Shown: positions 28,296-37,885, counted from the stretch's first letter. The stretch: DNA of 52,226 bases from Rhodobacter sp. (GCA_020250445.1 JADCEF010000101.1:1-52226), one strand, 5' to 3'. Numbers and translations: made by a program. The notes: generated from the letters alone by a model not told the origin.

Positions 28296-30071
28296 ATGAA
28301 GATGACCACCGAGGAAGCCTTTGTCAAAGTGTTGCAGATGCATGGGATTTCCGAGGCTTTCGGCATCATCGGATCGGCAATGATGCCGATTTCGGATCTG
28401 TTTCCAAGGGCGGGTATCCGGTTCTGGGATTGCGCGCATGAGTGCAACGCCGGGATGATGGCCGATGGCTATGCCCGCGCCACCGGCAAGATGGCGATGA
28501 TGGTGGCGCAGAACGGCCCCGGCATCACCAATTTCGTGACCCCCGTGAAGACCGCCTACTGGAACCACACGCCCCTGCTGCTGGTGACACCACAGGCGGC
28601 GAACAAGACCATCGGCCAGGGCGGGTTCCAGGAAGTGGAACAAATGGCCCTGTTCAAGGACATGGTTGCGTATCAGGAAGAGGTGCGCGACCCGTCGCGC
28701 ATTGCCGAGGTGCTGAACCGGGTGATCCTGAAGGCCAGGCGCGCCTCTGCCCCAGCCCAGATCAACGTGCCGCGCGATTACTGGACCCAGGTGATCGACA
28801 TCGACCTGCCGAAGGTGGTCGACTTCGAGCGGCCCTCAGGCGGCGAAGACGCGATTGCGGCGGCGGCCAGGCTGCTGTCGGGGGCGACGTTTCCGGTGAT
28901 CCTGAACGGCGCGGGCGTGGTGCTGGCGGGTGCCATTGCGGCCTCCATCCGGCTGGCCGAGCGTCTGGATGCGCCGGTCTGCTGCGGCTATCAGCACAAT
29001 GACGCCTTTCCGGGCAGCCATCCGCTGTTTGCAGGACCTCTGGGCTACAACGGATCGAGGGCCGCGATGGAGCTGATCGCGCGCGCCGATGTGGTGCTGG
29101 CACTGGGCACGCGGCTTAACCCGTTCTCGACCCTGCCGGGCTATGGCATCGACTATTGGCCCAAGGGCGCGGCGATCATTCAGGTCGACCTGAACCCGGA
29201 CCGGATCGGGCTGACCAAACCGGTGACGGTGGGCATCGTCGGTGATGCCGGGAAGGTGGCCGAAGGCATTCTGGCGCAGCTGTCACCCAGTGCAGGTGAC
29301 GTGGGAAGATCGGAACGCAAAGCACTGATCGCCCAGACCAAATCGGCCTGGGCGCAGGCGCTGTCCGGCATGGATCATGAAGAGGATGATCCGGGTACGA
29401 CCTGGAACCAGCGCGCGCGGGGTGCGAAGCCGGGTTGGATGAGCCCGCGCATGGCCTGGCGCGCCATTCAGGCGGCCCTGCCGCGCGAAGCGATCATCTC
29501 GTCCGACATCGGCAACAACTGCGCCATCGGCAATGCCTATCCGACCTTCGAAGAAGGGCGGAAATACCTGGCACCGGGGCTGTTCGGTCCCTGTGGTTAT
29601 GGGCTGCCCTCGATCGTGGGGGCCAAGATCGGCAAGCCCGACGTGCCGGTGGTGGGCTTTGCCGGGGACGGCGCCTTCGGCATTTCGATGAACGAGATGA
29701 CGGCAATCGGTCGCGGGGACTGGCCGGCGATCACCATGGTGATCTTCCGCAACTTTCAGTGGGGTGCCGAAAAGCGCAACACGACCCTGTGGTACCAGGA
29801 CAATTTCGTGGGCACCGAGCTGAACGAAAAGGTCAGCTATGCCGCCATCGCCCAGGCCTGCGGTCTGCAGGGCGTGCAGGTCCGCACGATGGAGGAGGTG
29901 ACGCAAGCCCTGCATCAGGCCCTGAAGGCGCAAAAGGCCGGGAAGACCACCTTCATCGAAGTGATGCTGAACCAGGAGCTGGGCGAGCCGTTCCGGCGCG
30001 ATGCCATGAAAAAGCCGGTGGTGGTGGCGGGGATCGACCCTGCCGATATGCGGCCCCAGGTCGGGGCGTGA
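28296..30071 (+). CDS. xsc: Sulfoacetaldehyde acetyltransferase
   Basis: A 591-residue thiamine-diphosphate enzyme releasing sulfite from sulfoacetaldehyde with phosphate, giving acetyl phosphate. The activating Glu is E49 in AHECNAGMMADGYARATG. The ThDP motif runs from GDG (457-459) to N486 in FRNFQWG. The start MKMTTEEAFVKVLQMHGI at 28296 matches Xsc length; the frame upstream to 28137 crosses the operator. It overlaps tauE by 1 bp. It is the central step of the taurine pathway in this cluster. Confidence 0.96.
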   Translation: MKMTTEEAFVKVLQMHGISEAFGIIGSAMMPISDLFPRAGIRFWDCAHECNAGMMADGYARATGKMAMMVAQNGPGITNFVTPVKTAYWNHTPLLLVTPQAANKTIGQGGFQEVEQMALFKDMVAYQEEVRDPSRIAEVLNRVILKARRASAPAQINVPRDYWTQVIDIDLPKVVDFERPSGGEDAIAAAARLLSGATFPVILNGAGVVLAGAIAASIRLAERLDAPVCCGYQHNDAFPGSHPLFAGPLGYNGSRAAMELIARADVVLALGTRLNPFSTLPGYGIDYWPKGAAIIQVDLNPDRIGLTKPVTVGIVGDAGKVAEGILAQLSPSAGDVGRSERKALIAQTKSAWAQALSGMDHEEDDPGTTWNQRARGAKPGWMSPRMAWRAIQAALPREAIISSDIGNNCAIGNAYPTFEEGRKYLAPGLFGPCGYGLPSIVGAKIGKPDVPVVGFAGDGAFGISMNEMTAIGRGDWPAITMVIFRNFQWGAEKRNTTLWYQDNFVGTELNEKVSYAAIAQACGLQGVQVRTMEEVTQALHQALKAQKAGKTTFIEVMLNQELGEPFRRDAMKKPVVVAGIDPADMRPQVGA

Positions 30072-30811
30072 TGCCCTTTGACCTGAGCCCGGCTGCAGCC
30101 GGGTTCATGGCGGCGGCCTTTCTGGTGGCGGCCTTTGTGCGGGGCTATTCCGGTTTCGGCTTTTCGGCGCTGATCGTGGCCGCGTCGGCGCTGGTCACCA
30201 ATCCGCTGCATTTCGTGGCCGTGGTGATGATCTGCGAATTCATGATGACCTTCCAGCAGGCGCGCGGCGTGTGGCACGCGGTCAGCTGGTGGCGGGTGCT
30301 GGCGCTGATGGCGGGGGCGCTGGCGGGCGTGCCCATGGGCCTGTGGGCGCTGACCGGGATCGGGGCGGATGCGGCGCGGGTGGTGATTTCGGTCTATGTT
30401 CTGGCAATGTGCGCGGCCCTTCTGGCCGGCTGGACGATGCCGCGCGCGGCCGGGCGGCCCGCGCATGTGGCGGCGGGCGTGATTTCGGGCATGGCGAATG
30501 CCGCCGGGATGGGCGGGTTGCCGGTAGCGGTGTTCTTTGCCGCGCAGCCGATAGCGACGGCGGTGTTCCGCGCCACGCTGATTGCCTATTTCGCGGCGCT
30601 GGATATCTGGACGCTGCCGCTGATGTGGGGGCATGGGCTGGTGTCGCGGGACACATTGGTGGTAACGCTGGCGGCGCTGCCGCTGATCGGCTTTGGGACC
30701 TGGCTGGGGGGGCGGCATTTCCTGAACACCGATCCGCAGGATTTCCGGCGGTTTTCCATCATGCTGCTGGCGGGGCTTGCGCTGCTGGGGCTGCTGAAGA
30801 CGGTGCTGTGA
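30071..30811 (+). CDS. tauE: TauE/SafE-family sulfite/organosulfonate exporter
   Basis: A 246-residue integral membrane protein with about seven to eight hydrophobic helices, of the TauE/SafE (DUF81) family, with FVRGYSGFGFSALIVAASAL near the N-terminus. It overlaps both xsc (TGATG) and ackA (TGATG). In sulfonate clusters such proteins are proposed to export sulfite or other sulfur anions. Here a sulfite dehydrogenase is also present, so it may be a safety valve. Confidence 0.85.
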   Translation: MPFDLSPAAAGFMAAAFLVAAFVRGYSGFGFSALIVAASALVTNPLHFVAVVMICEFMMTFQQARGVWHAVSWWRVLALMAGALAGVPMGLWALTGIGADAARVVISVYVLAMCAALLAGWTMPRAAGRPAHVAAGVISGMANAAGMGGLPVAVFFAAQPIATAVFRATLIAYFAALDIWTLPLMWGHGLVSRDTLVVTLAALPLIGFGTWLGGRHFLNTDPQDFRRFSIMLLAGLALLGLLKTVL

Positions 30812-31941
30812 TGGATGTGCTGGTGGTCAATGCGGGGTCGTCGTCGATCAAGGTGGCGCTGTTCGGCGCGGATCTGGCCCGGCGCGGTGCGGCGACGGTG
30901 ACCGAGATCGGGGGGGCCGCGCAGATCGGCGGGGTGCCCTGCACTGCGCCCGATCACGCGGCGGCACTGTCGCTGTGCCTGGCAGAGATGGGCCTGCGTC
31001 CGGGCGCGCTGGCGGCGGCGGCGCACCGCGTTGTGCATGGCGGGGCGGATCTGCATGCAACCTGCCGGGTGACGCCAGAGGTCGAGGCGCGGATCGCCGC
31101 CTGCGTGCCGCTGGCCCCGCTGCACAATCCCGCGAACCTGTCGGCCATCCGGGCCGTGGCCGCCCTGGCCCCGGACCTGCCGCAATATGCCAGTTTCGAC
31201 ACCGCCTTTCATGCGACAAATCCCGAAGTGGCGCTGCGCTATGCCCTGCCGCCGCTGGCCGGGGCACCGGGGCTGCGGCGCTATGGCTTTCACGGCATTT
31301 CCTATGCCAGCCTTGTGGCGCGCTGGCCCGCGCTGACGGGCGGCCCGGTGCCGCGCCGGCTGCTGGCGCTGCACCTGGGCAACGGCGCGTCGCTGTGCGC
31401 CCTGCGCGATGGTGTCTCGGTGGCAACCACCATGGGCTATTCGCCGCTGGACGGCCTGACGATGGGCACGCGGGCCGGGACGATTGACGGAAATGCCGTG
31501 CTGCGCCTGGCCGAGATTCACGGGATCGGCGGCGCATCGCGCATTCTGAACCGCGAAAGCGGGCTGCTGGGGCTGGGGGGGGCGTCGGACATGCGGGCGC
31601 TGCATGCGGCGGGAACCGGCGCGGCGCGCTTTGCCATCGCGCATTTCTGCTATTGGGCGGTGCGCCATGCGGGGTCGATGATTGCGGCGATGGGGGGCCT
31701 TGATGCGGTGGCCTTCACCGGGGGCATCGGCGAGAATGACGCCTTGGTGCGGGCCGAAATCATGGCGGGACTGGCCTGGACCGGGCTGCGGTTCGACCGG
31801 GACGCGAACCGGGGCGCTGCCGCCCGGCTGGACGGGGATGCATCCGATGTTGCAGTCTGGGTGGTGCCCGCCGACGAAGAACGTCACATTGCGGCAGAGG
31901 CGCTGGGCCTGATCCGACCGGCACCAACGGAGGAACCATGA
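30811..31941 (+). CDS. ackA: Acetate kinase
   Basis: A 376-residue acetokinase. Motifs are NAGSSSIKVALFG at the N-terminus, YGFHGISYASL, LHLGNGASLCALRDG, MGTRAGTIDGNAV and FTGGIGENDALVRAE. It would convert the acetyl phosphate made by Xsc into acetate and ATP. Many taurine clusters carry phosphotransacetylase (pta) at this place, and none is seen in the window. The stop overlaps the soeA start (ATGA). Confidence 0.93.
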   Translation: MDVLVVNAGSSSIKVALFGADLARRGAATVTEIGGAAQIGGVPCTAPDHAAALSLCLAEMGLRPGALAAAAHRVVHGGADLHATCRVTPEVEARIAACVPLAPLHNPANLSAIRAVAALAPDLPQYASFDTAFHATNPEVALRYALPPLAGAPGLRRYGFHGISYASLVARWPALTGGPVPRRLLALHLGNGASLCALRDGVSVATTMGYSPLDGLTMGTRAGTIDGNAVLRLAEIHGIGGASRILNRESGLLGLGGASDMRALHAAGTGAARFAIAHFCYWAVRHAGSMIAAMGGLDAVAFTGGIGENDALVRAEIMAGLAWTGLRFDRDANRGAAARLDGDASDVAVWVVPADEERHIAAEALGLIRPAPTEEP

Positions 31942-34730
31942 CGATCCGCCAGCCCGGCCTTGACACCTCGCCGCCCGTGTCCGACGAGGTGCGCAAGACC
32001 ACCTGTTACATGTGCGCCTGCCGCTGCGGGATCAACGTGCATCTGACCTCCGGTAAGGTCAGCTATATCGAAGGCAACCGCGACCATCCGGTGAACAAGG
32101 GCGTGCTCTGTGCCAAGGGCGCGTCGGGCATCAGGCAGATCACCGCCCCGTCCCGGCTGCGGGCACCGCTGAAGCGGGTGGGGCCACGCGGGTCCGGCGC
32201 TTTTGAGGAGATTTCCTGGGACGAGGCGCTGGAGATAGCCGTGTCCTGGATGAAACCGCTGCGCGACACGGCCCCCGAAAAGCTGGCCTTCTTTACCGGC
32301 CGCGATCAAAGCCAAAGCCTGACCGGCTGGTGGGCGCAGATGTTCGGCACGCCCAACTATGCAGCACACGGCGGCTTTTGTTCGGTGAACATGGCGGCGG
32401 CGGGGATTTACACCATCGGCGGATCGTTCTGGGAATTCGGGCAGCCGGACTGGGACCGCACGAAGCTGTTCGTGATGTTCGGTGTGGCCGAAGACCATGA
32501 CAGCAATCCCATCAAGATCGGGCTGGGCAAGCTCAAGGAACGCGGCGCGCGGGTGATCGGGGTGAACCCGATCCGCACCGGTTACAACGCGGTGGCCGAT
32601 GACTGGCTCGGGATCACGCCCGGCACCGACGGGCTGCTGATCCTGGCGCTGATCCATTGCCTGCTGGAGGCGGGCAAGGTCGATCTGGACTATCTGGCGC
32701 AATGGACGAATGCCGCCTTTCTGCTGGACGAAACCGAAGGGCCGACACGGGGGCTGTTCGTGCGCAATGCCGAAAGCCAGCCTTTCGTGATCGACCGGCG
32801 CACGGGGATGCCGGCCAGCTGGGATGCCAGGGGCGTTCAGCCTGACCTGGGGGCGGTCTGGCAGGGGCACCGCACCGTGTTCCAGCATCTGGCGGAACGC
32901 TATCTTGCGCCCGGACACGCGCCCGAGGCGGTGGCGGAGCGTGTGGGCATTCCGGCACGGCGCATCCGCGAACTGGCGGCAGAACTGGCGCGGGTGGCCT
33001 TTGACGGGGCGATCGTGCTGGATCAGCCCTGGACGGATTTTCGCGGCAATGCCCATGCCAGGATGGTGGGCCGCCCGGTCAGCTTTCACGCGATGCGGGG
33101 CATTTCGGCGCATTCCAACGGCTTTCAGACCGCGCGGGCGCTGCATCTGCTGCAGATCCTGCTGGGCACGGTGGATGTGCCGGGCGGCTACCGCATGAAG
33201 CCGCCCTATCCCAAACCGATGGAGGCGCATCCGACGCCCCATTTCGAAGCCGTGCCGGGCAAGCCGCTGTCGGGGCCGCATCTGGGCTATGTCCGCGGGC
33301 CGGATCAACTGGCGCTGAAGGCCGACGGCACGGCGGCGCGGATTGACCGCGCCTTTACCTGGGAAAATCCGTTCTCGGCGCATGGGATGATGCATATGGT
33401 CATTCCCAATGCCCATGCCGGCGATCCCTACAGGATCGACACGCTGTTCCTGTACATGGCGAACATGGCGTGGAATTCGTCGATGAACACCGCCGCTGTG
33501 ATGGACATGCTGACGGATAAGGGCGCGGATGGGGAATATGTGATCCCGCGCATCATCTATTCGGATGCCTATGCGTCCGAAATGGTGGCCTATGCCGACC
33601 TGATCCTGCCCGACACGACCTATCTGGAACGGCATGACTGTATCAGCCTGCTCGACCGGCCGATCAGCGAGCCGGGGGCGGCGGGCGATGCCATCCGCTG
33701 GCCGGTGGTGGAACCTGACCGCGATGTGCGCGGCTTTCAGTCGGTGCTGATAGATCTCGGCGTGCGGCTGGGCGTGCCGGGGTTCACCGATGCTGACGGC
33801 AAGGCGGTGTACCGCGACTATGCCGACTATATCGCCATGCATCAGCGCAAGCCGGGCGTCGGGCCGCTGATGGGATTTCGCGGCAATGGGGATGCCGTGG
33901 GGCGCGGCGCGCCGAACCCGGACCAGATCGCGGCCTATATCGCCAATGGCGGCTTCTTTCAGGCGCATGTGCCGAAAGAGGCCGGCTATTTCAAACCCTG
34001 GAACGCCGCCTATCAGGACTGGGCGGTGGAGATGGGGTTTTTTGAATCGCCGCAACCCTATCTCTTTTCCGTCTATGCCGAACCGATGCGCCGGTTTCAG
34101 CTGGCGGCCGAAGGGCATGGCCATCCGCAGCCGCCCGACGCCCTGCGCGACCGGATCAGACGGGCGATGGACCCGCTGCCGGTCTGGTATGCGCCCTTTG
34201 GCGATGACGCGGCCGATGGTTTTCCGCTGCACGCGCTGACGCAGCGCCCCATGGCGATGTATCATTCCTGGGGGTCGCAGAACGCCTGGCTGCGGCAGAT
34301 CCATGGCCGCAACTTCCTGTATCTGCCGACCAAGGTCTGGCAGCAGCAGGGCTTTGCCGACGGCGACTGGGCGCGTGTCACCTCGCCTTCCGGTGTGATC
34401 GAAGTGCCCGTGGCCCATATGGCGGCGCTGAACGAAAATACCGTCTGGACCTGGAACGCCATCGGCAAGCGCAAGGGCGCCTGGGGGCTTGCCCCCGATG
34501 CGCCGGAGGCGGTGAAGGGATTCCTGCTGAACCACCTGATTTCGGAACTGCTGCCGGAAAAGGGCGACGGCATGCGATGGTCGAACTCGGACCCGGTCAC
34601 GGGGCAGGCCGCCTGGTTCGATCTGCGGGTCAAGGTGGAGCGGATCGCACCGCGGGTGGAGGTGGTGCCATCCTTTGGCGTGCTGCCCGATCCTGCATCG
34701 GTGCCGCAGAAGGAAAGGGGCCGGGCATGA
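31938..34730 (+). CDS. soeA: Sulfite dehydrogenase molybdopterin subunit SoeA-like
   Basis: A 930-residue bis-MGD molybdoenzyme of the DMSO reductase family. An N-terminal [4Fe-4S] site is formed by C23, C26, C30 and C58 (CYMCACRC and GVLCAKG). The likely Mo-ligand Cys148 is in HGGFCSVNMAAAG. There is no Tat signal, so it is cytoplasmic, as expected of SoeA, which oxidises sulfite to sulfate. GGAGGAA precedes the ATG, and overlaps link ackA-soeA-soeB-soeC. By sequence alone a thiosulfate- or polysulfide-reductase-like role is possible; the sulfonate context favours sulfite oxidation. Confidence 0.85.
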   Translation: MTIRQPGLDTSPPVSDEVRKTTCYMCACRCGINVHLTSGKVSYIEGNRDHPVNKGVLCAKGASGIRQITAPSRLRAPLKRVGPRGSGAFEEISWDEALEIAVSWMKPLRDTAPEKLAFFTGRDQSQSLTGWWAQMFGTPNYAAHGGFCSVNMAAAGIYTIGGSFWEFGQPDWDRTKLFVMFGVAEDHDSNPIKIGLGKLKERGARVIGVNPIRTGYNAVADDWLGITPGTDGLLILALIHCLLEAGKVDLDYLAQWTNAAFLLDETEGPTRGLFVRNAESQPFVIDRRTGMPASWDARGVQPDLGAVWQGHRTVFQHLAERYLAPGHAPEAVAERVGIPARRIRELAAELARVAFDGAIVLDQPWTDFRGNAHARMVGRPVSFHAMRGISAHSNGFQTARALHLLQILLGTVDVPGGYRMKPPYPKPMEAHPTPHFEAVPGKPLSGPHLGYVRGPDQLALKADGTAARIDRAFTWENPFSAHGMMHMVIPNAHAGDPYRIDTLFLYMANMAWNSSMNTAAVMDMLTDKGADGEYVIPRIIYSDAYASEMVAYADLILPDTTYLERHDCISLLDRPISEPGAAGDAIRWPVVEPDRDVRGFQSVLIDLGVRLGVPGFTDADGKAVYRDYADYIAMHQRKPGVGPLMGFRGNGDAVGRGAPNPDQIAAYIANGGFFQAHVPKEAGYFKPWNAAYQDWAVEMGFFESPQPYLFSVYAEPMRRFQLAAEGHGHPQPPDALRDRIRRAMDPLPVWYAPFGDDAADGFPLHALTQRPMAMYHSWGSQNAWLRQIHGRNFLYLPTKVWQQQGFADGDWARVTSPSGVIEVPVAHMAALNENTVWTWNAIGKRKGAWGLAPDAPEAVKGFLLNHLISELLPEKGDGMRWSNSDPVTGQAAWFDLRVKVERIAPRVEVVPSFGVLPDPASVPQKERGRA

Positions 34731-35467
34731 CCTGTCTGCCGGGGTATACGGAAAAGAAGCTTGGGCTGGTGATCGACCTTGACACCTGCGTCGGCTGTCA
34801 GGCCTGTGTCACCGCCTGCAAGGGCTGGAACGATCAGGGCTATGGCGTGCCGCTGTCGGATCAGGACGCTTACGGGGCGGACCCAAGCGGCACCTTCCTG
34901 AACCGGGTGCATTCCTATGAGGTGCAGCCCGATGATGGTGCGGCCCAGATCATCAACTTTCCCCGGTCCTGCCTGCATTGCGAGGATGCGCCCTGCGTCA
35001 CCGTCTGCCCCACCGGTGCCAGCTACAAGCGAATCGAGGACGGGATCGTGCTGGTCAATGAAAGCGCCTGCATCGGCTGCGGGCTGTGCGCCTGGGCCTG
35101 CCCCTATGGCGCGCGGGAACTGGATGCCGAGGCAGGGGTGATGAAGAAATGCACGCTGTGCGTTGACCGCATCTACAACGACACCCTGCCCGAGGAAGAT
35201 CGGGAACCCGCCTGCGTGCGCACCTGCCCAACGGGCGCGCGGCATTTCGGCGATCTGGGCGACCCTGACAGCGAGGTCAGCCGTCTGGTGGCGGCGCGGG
35301 ATGGCTTTGCGCTGATGCCGGAATTGCGCACAAGGCCGGTCAACCGCTATCTGCCGCCCCGCAGGAAGGACGCGCGTGAAGATGCGTCGCTTCTGGCCCC
35401 GCTCTTGGATTTGCAGGCGCAGGGCTTTGCCGGCTGGCTGGACCGCATGCTGGGGAAGATGGGATGA
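34727..35467 (+). CDS. soeB: Sulfite dehydrogenase iron-sulfur subunit SoeB-like
   Basis: A 246-residue ferredoxin-type protein with four [4Fe-4S] cysteine sets: C21/24/27/31, C82/85/90/94, C115/118/121/125 and C142/145/163/167. It transfers electrons from SoeA to the membrane anchor. It overlaps soeA (ATGA) and soeC (ATGA). No signal peptide is present, consistent with a cytoplasmic complex. Confidence 0.9.
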   Translation: MTCLPGYTEKKLGLVIDLDTCVGCQACVTACKGWNDQGYGVPLSDQDAYGADPSGTFLNRVHSYEVQPDDGAAQIINFPRSCLHCEDAPCVTVCPTGASYKRIEDGIVLVNESACIGCGLCAWACPYGARELDAEAGVMKKCTLCVDRIYNDTLPEEDREPACVRTCPTGARHFGDLGDPDSEVSRLVAARDGFALMPELRTRPVNRYLPPRRKDAREDASLLAPLLDLQAQGFAGWLDRMLGKMG

Positions 35468-36348
35468 ACCCGGCCCCTTCCGTCATCATCTTCACGGTGC
35501 TGTCCGGATTGGGGTTCGGGTTTCTGGCCTGGCTCTGTTCGGGTATCGCTACGCCGGACGGGCTGCATGGCCTGCTTGTCTTTGCTTTGGGCTACGGGCT
35601 GGCGGTGGGCGGGCTTGTGGCCTCGACCTTTCATCTGGGCCAGCCGATGCGGGCCTGGCGGGCCTTCACGCAGTGGCGGTCAAGCTGGCTGTCGCGCGAG
35701 GCCTGGGTGTCCGTCGCGGCCCTGCTGGCGGCGGCCCCGGTGGCGCTGGGCGCGCTTGCGGGCCGCGAGCCGGGGCTGTGGGGGCTGGTGGCGGCGGCAC
35801 TTTGCCTTGGCACGGTGCTGTGCACCGCGATGATCTATGCGCAGTTGGCCACCGTGCCGCGCTGGCACCACCCGCTGGTGCCGGTGACGTTCGTGCTGTT
35901 CGCGCTGGCGGGCGGGGCGATCCTGCTGCCCTTGCCGGGGGTGGCGGCGGTGCTGAGTGCGGGTCTGGCAGCTGTGCTGGCCATCGGCTTTCGCATCGGC
36001 GACGGGCGGTTCGCAGGGGCCGGATCAACGCTGGCCACGGCAACCGGGCTGGGCCGGATCGGCGCGCCGCGCGTGTTCGAGCAGCCGCATACGGGCGGCA
36101 ATTACCTGACGCGCGAGATGATCCATGTGGTGGGGCGACGCCATGCGGCGCGGCTGCGCAGCATCGCGGTGGCGGGCGTGGCGCTGCCCGCGCTGATCCT
36201 GCCGCTGCTGCCACCGGTTGCGGGCGTGGCGCTTGCGCTTTGCGCGCATCTGGCCGGTGCTTTCGCGGCACGCTGGCTGTTCTTTGCCGAGGCCGAGCAT
36301 GTCGTGGGTCTTTACTACGGGCGGCGGCCCCTGCCAGAGAAGGGGTGA
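35464..36348 (+). CDS. soeC: Sulfite dehydrogenase membrane anchor SoeC-like (DmsC family)
   Basis: A 294-residue integral membrane protein with about eight helices, of the DmsC type. It begins MNPAPSVIIFTVLSGLGFGF and contains STFHLGQPMRAWRAF, a recognisable DmsC-like stretch. It should anchor SoeAB at the inner face of the membrane and pass electrons to quinone. It is the last gene of the sulfonate module. Repeat copy C begins directly after its stop. Confidence 0.88.
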   Translation: MNPAPSVIIFTVLSGLGFGFLAWLCSGIATPDGLHGLLVFALGYGLAVGGLVASTFHLGQPMRAWRAFTQWRSSWLSREAWVSVAALLAAAPVALGALAGREPGLWGLVAAALCLGTVLCTAMIYAQLATVPRWHHPLVPVTFVLFALAGGAILLPLPGVAAVLSAGLAAVLAIGFRIGDGRFAGAGSTLATATGLGRIGAPRVFEQPHTGGNYLTREMIHVVGRRHAARLRSIAVAGVALPALILPLLPPVAGVALALCAHLAGAFAARWLFFAEAEHVVGLYYGRRPLPEKG

Positions 36349-36934
36349 AGAGGATGTCGCCCCTCCGGGCGGGAAGGTCAAGGTGCCTTCGCCAGTTCGG
36401 GCGGGAACAGGAAACGCGACCCTCGTTTCCCCCGACCGCGCGGGACGGTGCCCTGTAGACCGGTCGGTCCGGGAGGTACAGAGGCCAGCGACCGACCCGG
36501 CGGGCGTGAAGCGCCCGCCGGGGGCGGGGCGGGCGCTGGCCGGGGGCTTTGGGCCCCCGGCCGGTCCTGATGCCAGCGCGGCACTGTGGCAGGGGCGATG
36601 GCCCCTGCCATTGGAGTCGGGCAGTGCCTTCGTCCCTCCGGGCGGGAAAAGGAAACGCATCGCGTTTCCCCCGCCCATGCGGGACAGTGCCCTGTAGACC
36701 GGCAGGTCTGGGACCAGCAGAGGCCAGCGCCCGACCCGGCGAGGGCGAAGCACCCGCCAAAGCCTGGGCGGGCGCTGGCCGGGGGCTTTGGCCCCCGGCG
36801 GGCCCGCGTTCGGTCTGGCGCTGGGACAGGGGCGATGGTCCCCGCCAGGATATGCCGGGCGCGCGCAGGCGCAAGAGGCTCCCGCTTTGCGCTGAGGCAG
36901 CACCTGCGATGGCCATGTCTTCGGCACCCTGTCA
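36349..36934 (+). repeat. Hairpin-rich interspersed repeat, copy C (two tandem units)
   Basis: Units start at 36411 and 36652 (period 241 bp) and contain the same series of hairpins as copy B. The right end is a constant non-tandem segment (around GCGCGCAGGCGCAAGAGGCT) finishing in TTCGGCACCCTGTCAG (36920-36935). That end is the exact reverse complement of the 16-bp left end of copy B (CTGACAGGGTGCCGAA), i.e. a terminal inverted repeat. The left terminus is not recognisable; the copy starts at the soeC stop. The right TGA, read on the minus strand, is the stop codon of the PCu(A)C gene. Confidence 0.85.
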
Positions 36935-37885
36935 GTCGGTCTGCCCCGCGCCATGTGTCTGCCCATGTGCCGCGCCATGACCGTGCCCGTCTGCCTCGCT
37001 GCGCCCGACAAGGACCGTGCCTTCAAAAGCGTTCAGCCGCCCGATCAGATCGGCACCCGCGCTGCGTTCCGCGCCATTGACGGCGGCGGCCAGGCTTTCC
37101 GCCTCGGCGCGGGTCAGCCCCATCGACACGAAGGTTGTCGGCTGCACAAGGCTTTTCCCCGCACAGAGTTCGACGAACCAGCCCATGTCATCCTTGCGCA
37201 GGAAGGCGCGGCCACCCTTGCCCTGCTGGCTCCATCCTGCCACGGCAACCTGGCCCTGGATGGTGATCGGGGACACCGTCAGCGGGGCCTCCGGGCTGTC
37301 GAACTGCGCCATCAGCACGGCTTCGATCTGTTCGGCATCCGTCCCGCCGGCCACCGACATCGGCCCATCGGCATGGCCGTGACCGGTTGGTGCCGTCTGA
37401 TGACCCGCTGCGCTGTGGTCCATCCGGCTGTGGTCCATGCCGACCGGGGCATCAACGCTGAACTCAATCGCCACCCGGCCCGCCCGTTCAAAGACCAGCG
37501 TGGCAGGGATCATGTCGCCTTCGGTCAGCGGGCCGGTCAGGCCCATCAGCATGATGTGCAAACCACCCGGTTCAAGCAGGACAGTGCCATCGGCGGGAAT
37601 GTCGATCGCATCAAGATGGATCATCCGCGCAACGCCGTCAGCGCCATGGTCTGTGCTATGCAGCATCGCCTGTTTCGCGATTGCGGTTTCGACGCCCAGC
37701 AGGCGGTCGCCGACACTGCCTGCATTGACGATTTCCAGATACCCGGCGGCCGATCTTGCAGCGGCAGGGGGGGCGGGAATGGCGGGATGGACAATCTCCA
37801 TCTCGCCGACGGTCACGCCATGGGCATGGGCAAAGGAGAGACTGCCCAGCATGAGAGTGGTCACAAGTCCAAGGATACGGTTCAC
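36932..37885 (-). CDS. PCu(A)C copper chaperone fused to copper-uptake-associated domain
   Basis: A 317-residue periplasmic protein. The signal peptide is VNRILGLVTTLMLGSLSFAH, with cleavage near AHA. The first domain (about 25-148) is PCu(A)C: M74 and H76, M88, and H110/M112/M114 in EPGGLHIMLMGL match the Cu(I) ligand set. A His/Met-rich linker (150-175; MDHSRMDHSAAGH) joins a second domain (about 183-300; AGWSQQGKGGRAFLRKDDMG), like small proteins encoded beside copper uptake genes. A His-rich tail ends the protein. The start is a GTG with GGAGA upstream. It probably delivers copper to cytochrome oxidase. The fusion and the terminal TGA from a repeat are unusual. Confidence 0.82.
   Translation of the reverse strand: MNRILGLVTTLMLGSLSFAHAHGVTVGEMEIVHPAIPAPPAAARSAAGYLEIVNAGSVGDRLLGVETAIAKQAMLHSTDHGADGVARMIHLDAIDIPADGTVLLEPGGLHIMLMGLTGPLTEGDMIPATLVFERAGRVAIEFSVDAPVGMDHSRMDHSAAGHQTAPTGHGHADGPMSVAGGTDAEQIEAVLMAQFDSPEAPLTVSPITIQGQVAVAGWSQQGKGGRAFLRKDDMGWFVELCAGKSLVQPTTFVSMGLTRAEAESLAAAVNGAERSAGADLIGRLNAFEGTVLVGRSEADGHGHGAAHGQTHGAGQTD

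Noticed and set aside
31884-34535. 883-codon open frame antisense to soeA
   Set aside because: It mirrors a long real gene with strong motifs; open antisense frames are expected at this GC content and the peptide shows no family features.
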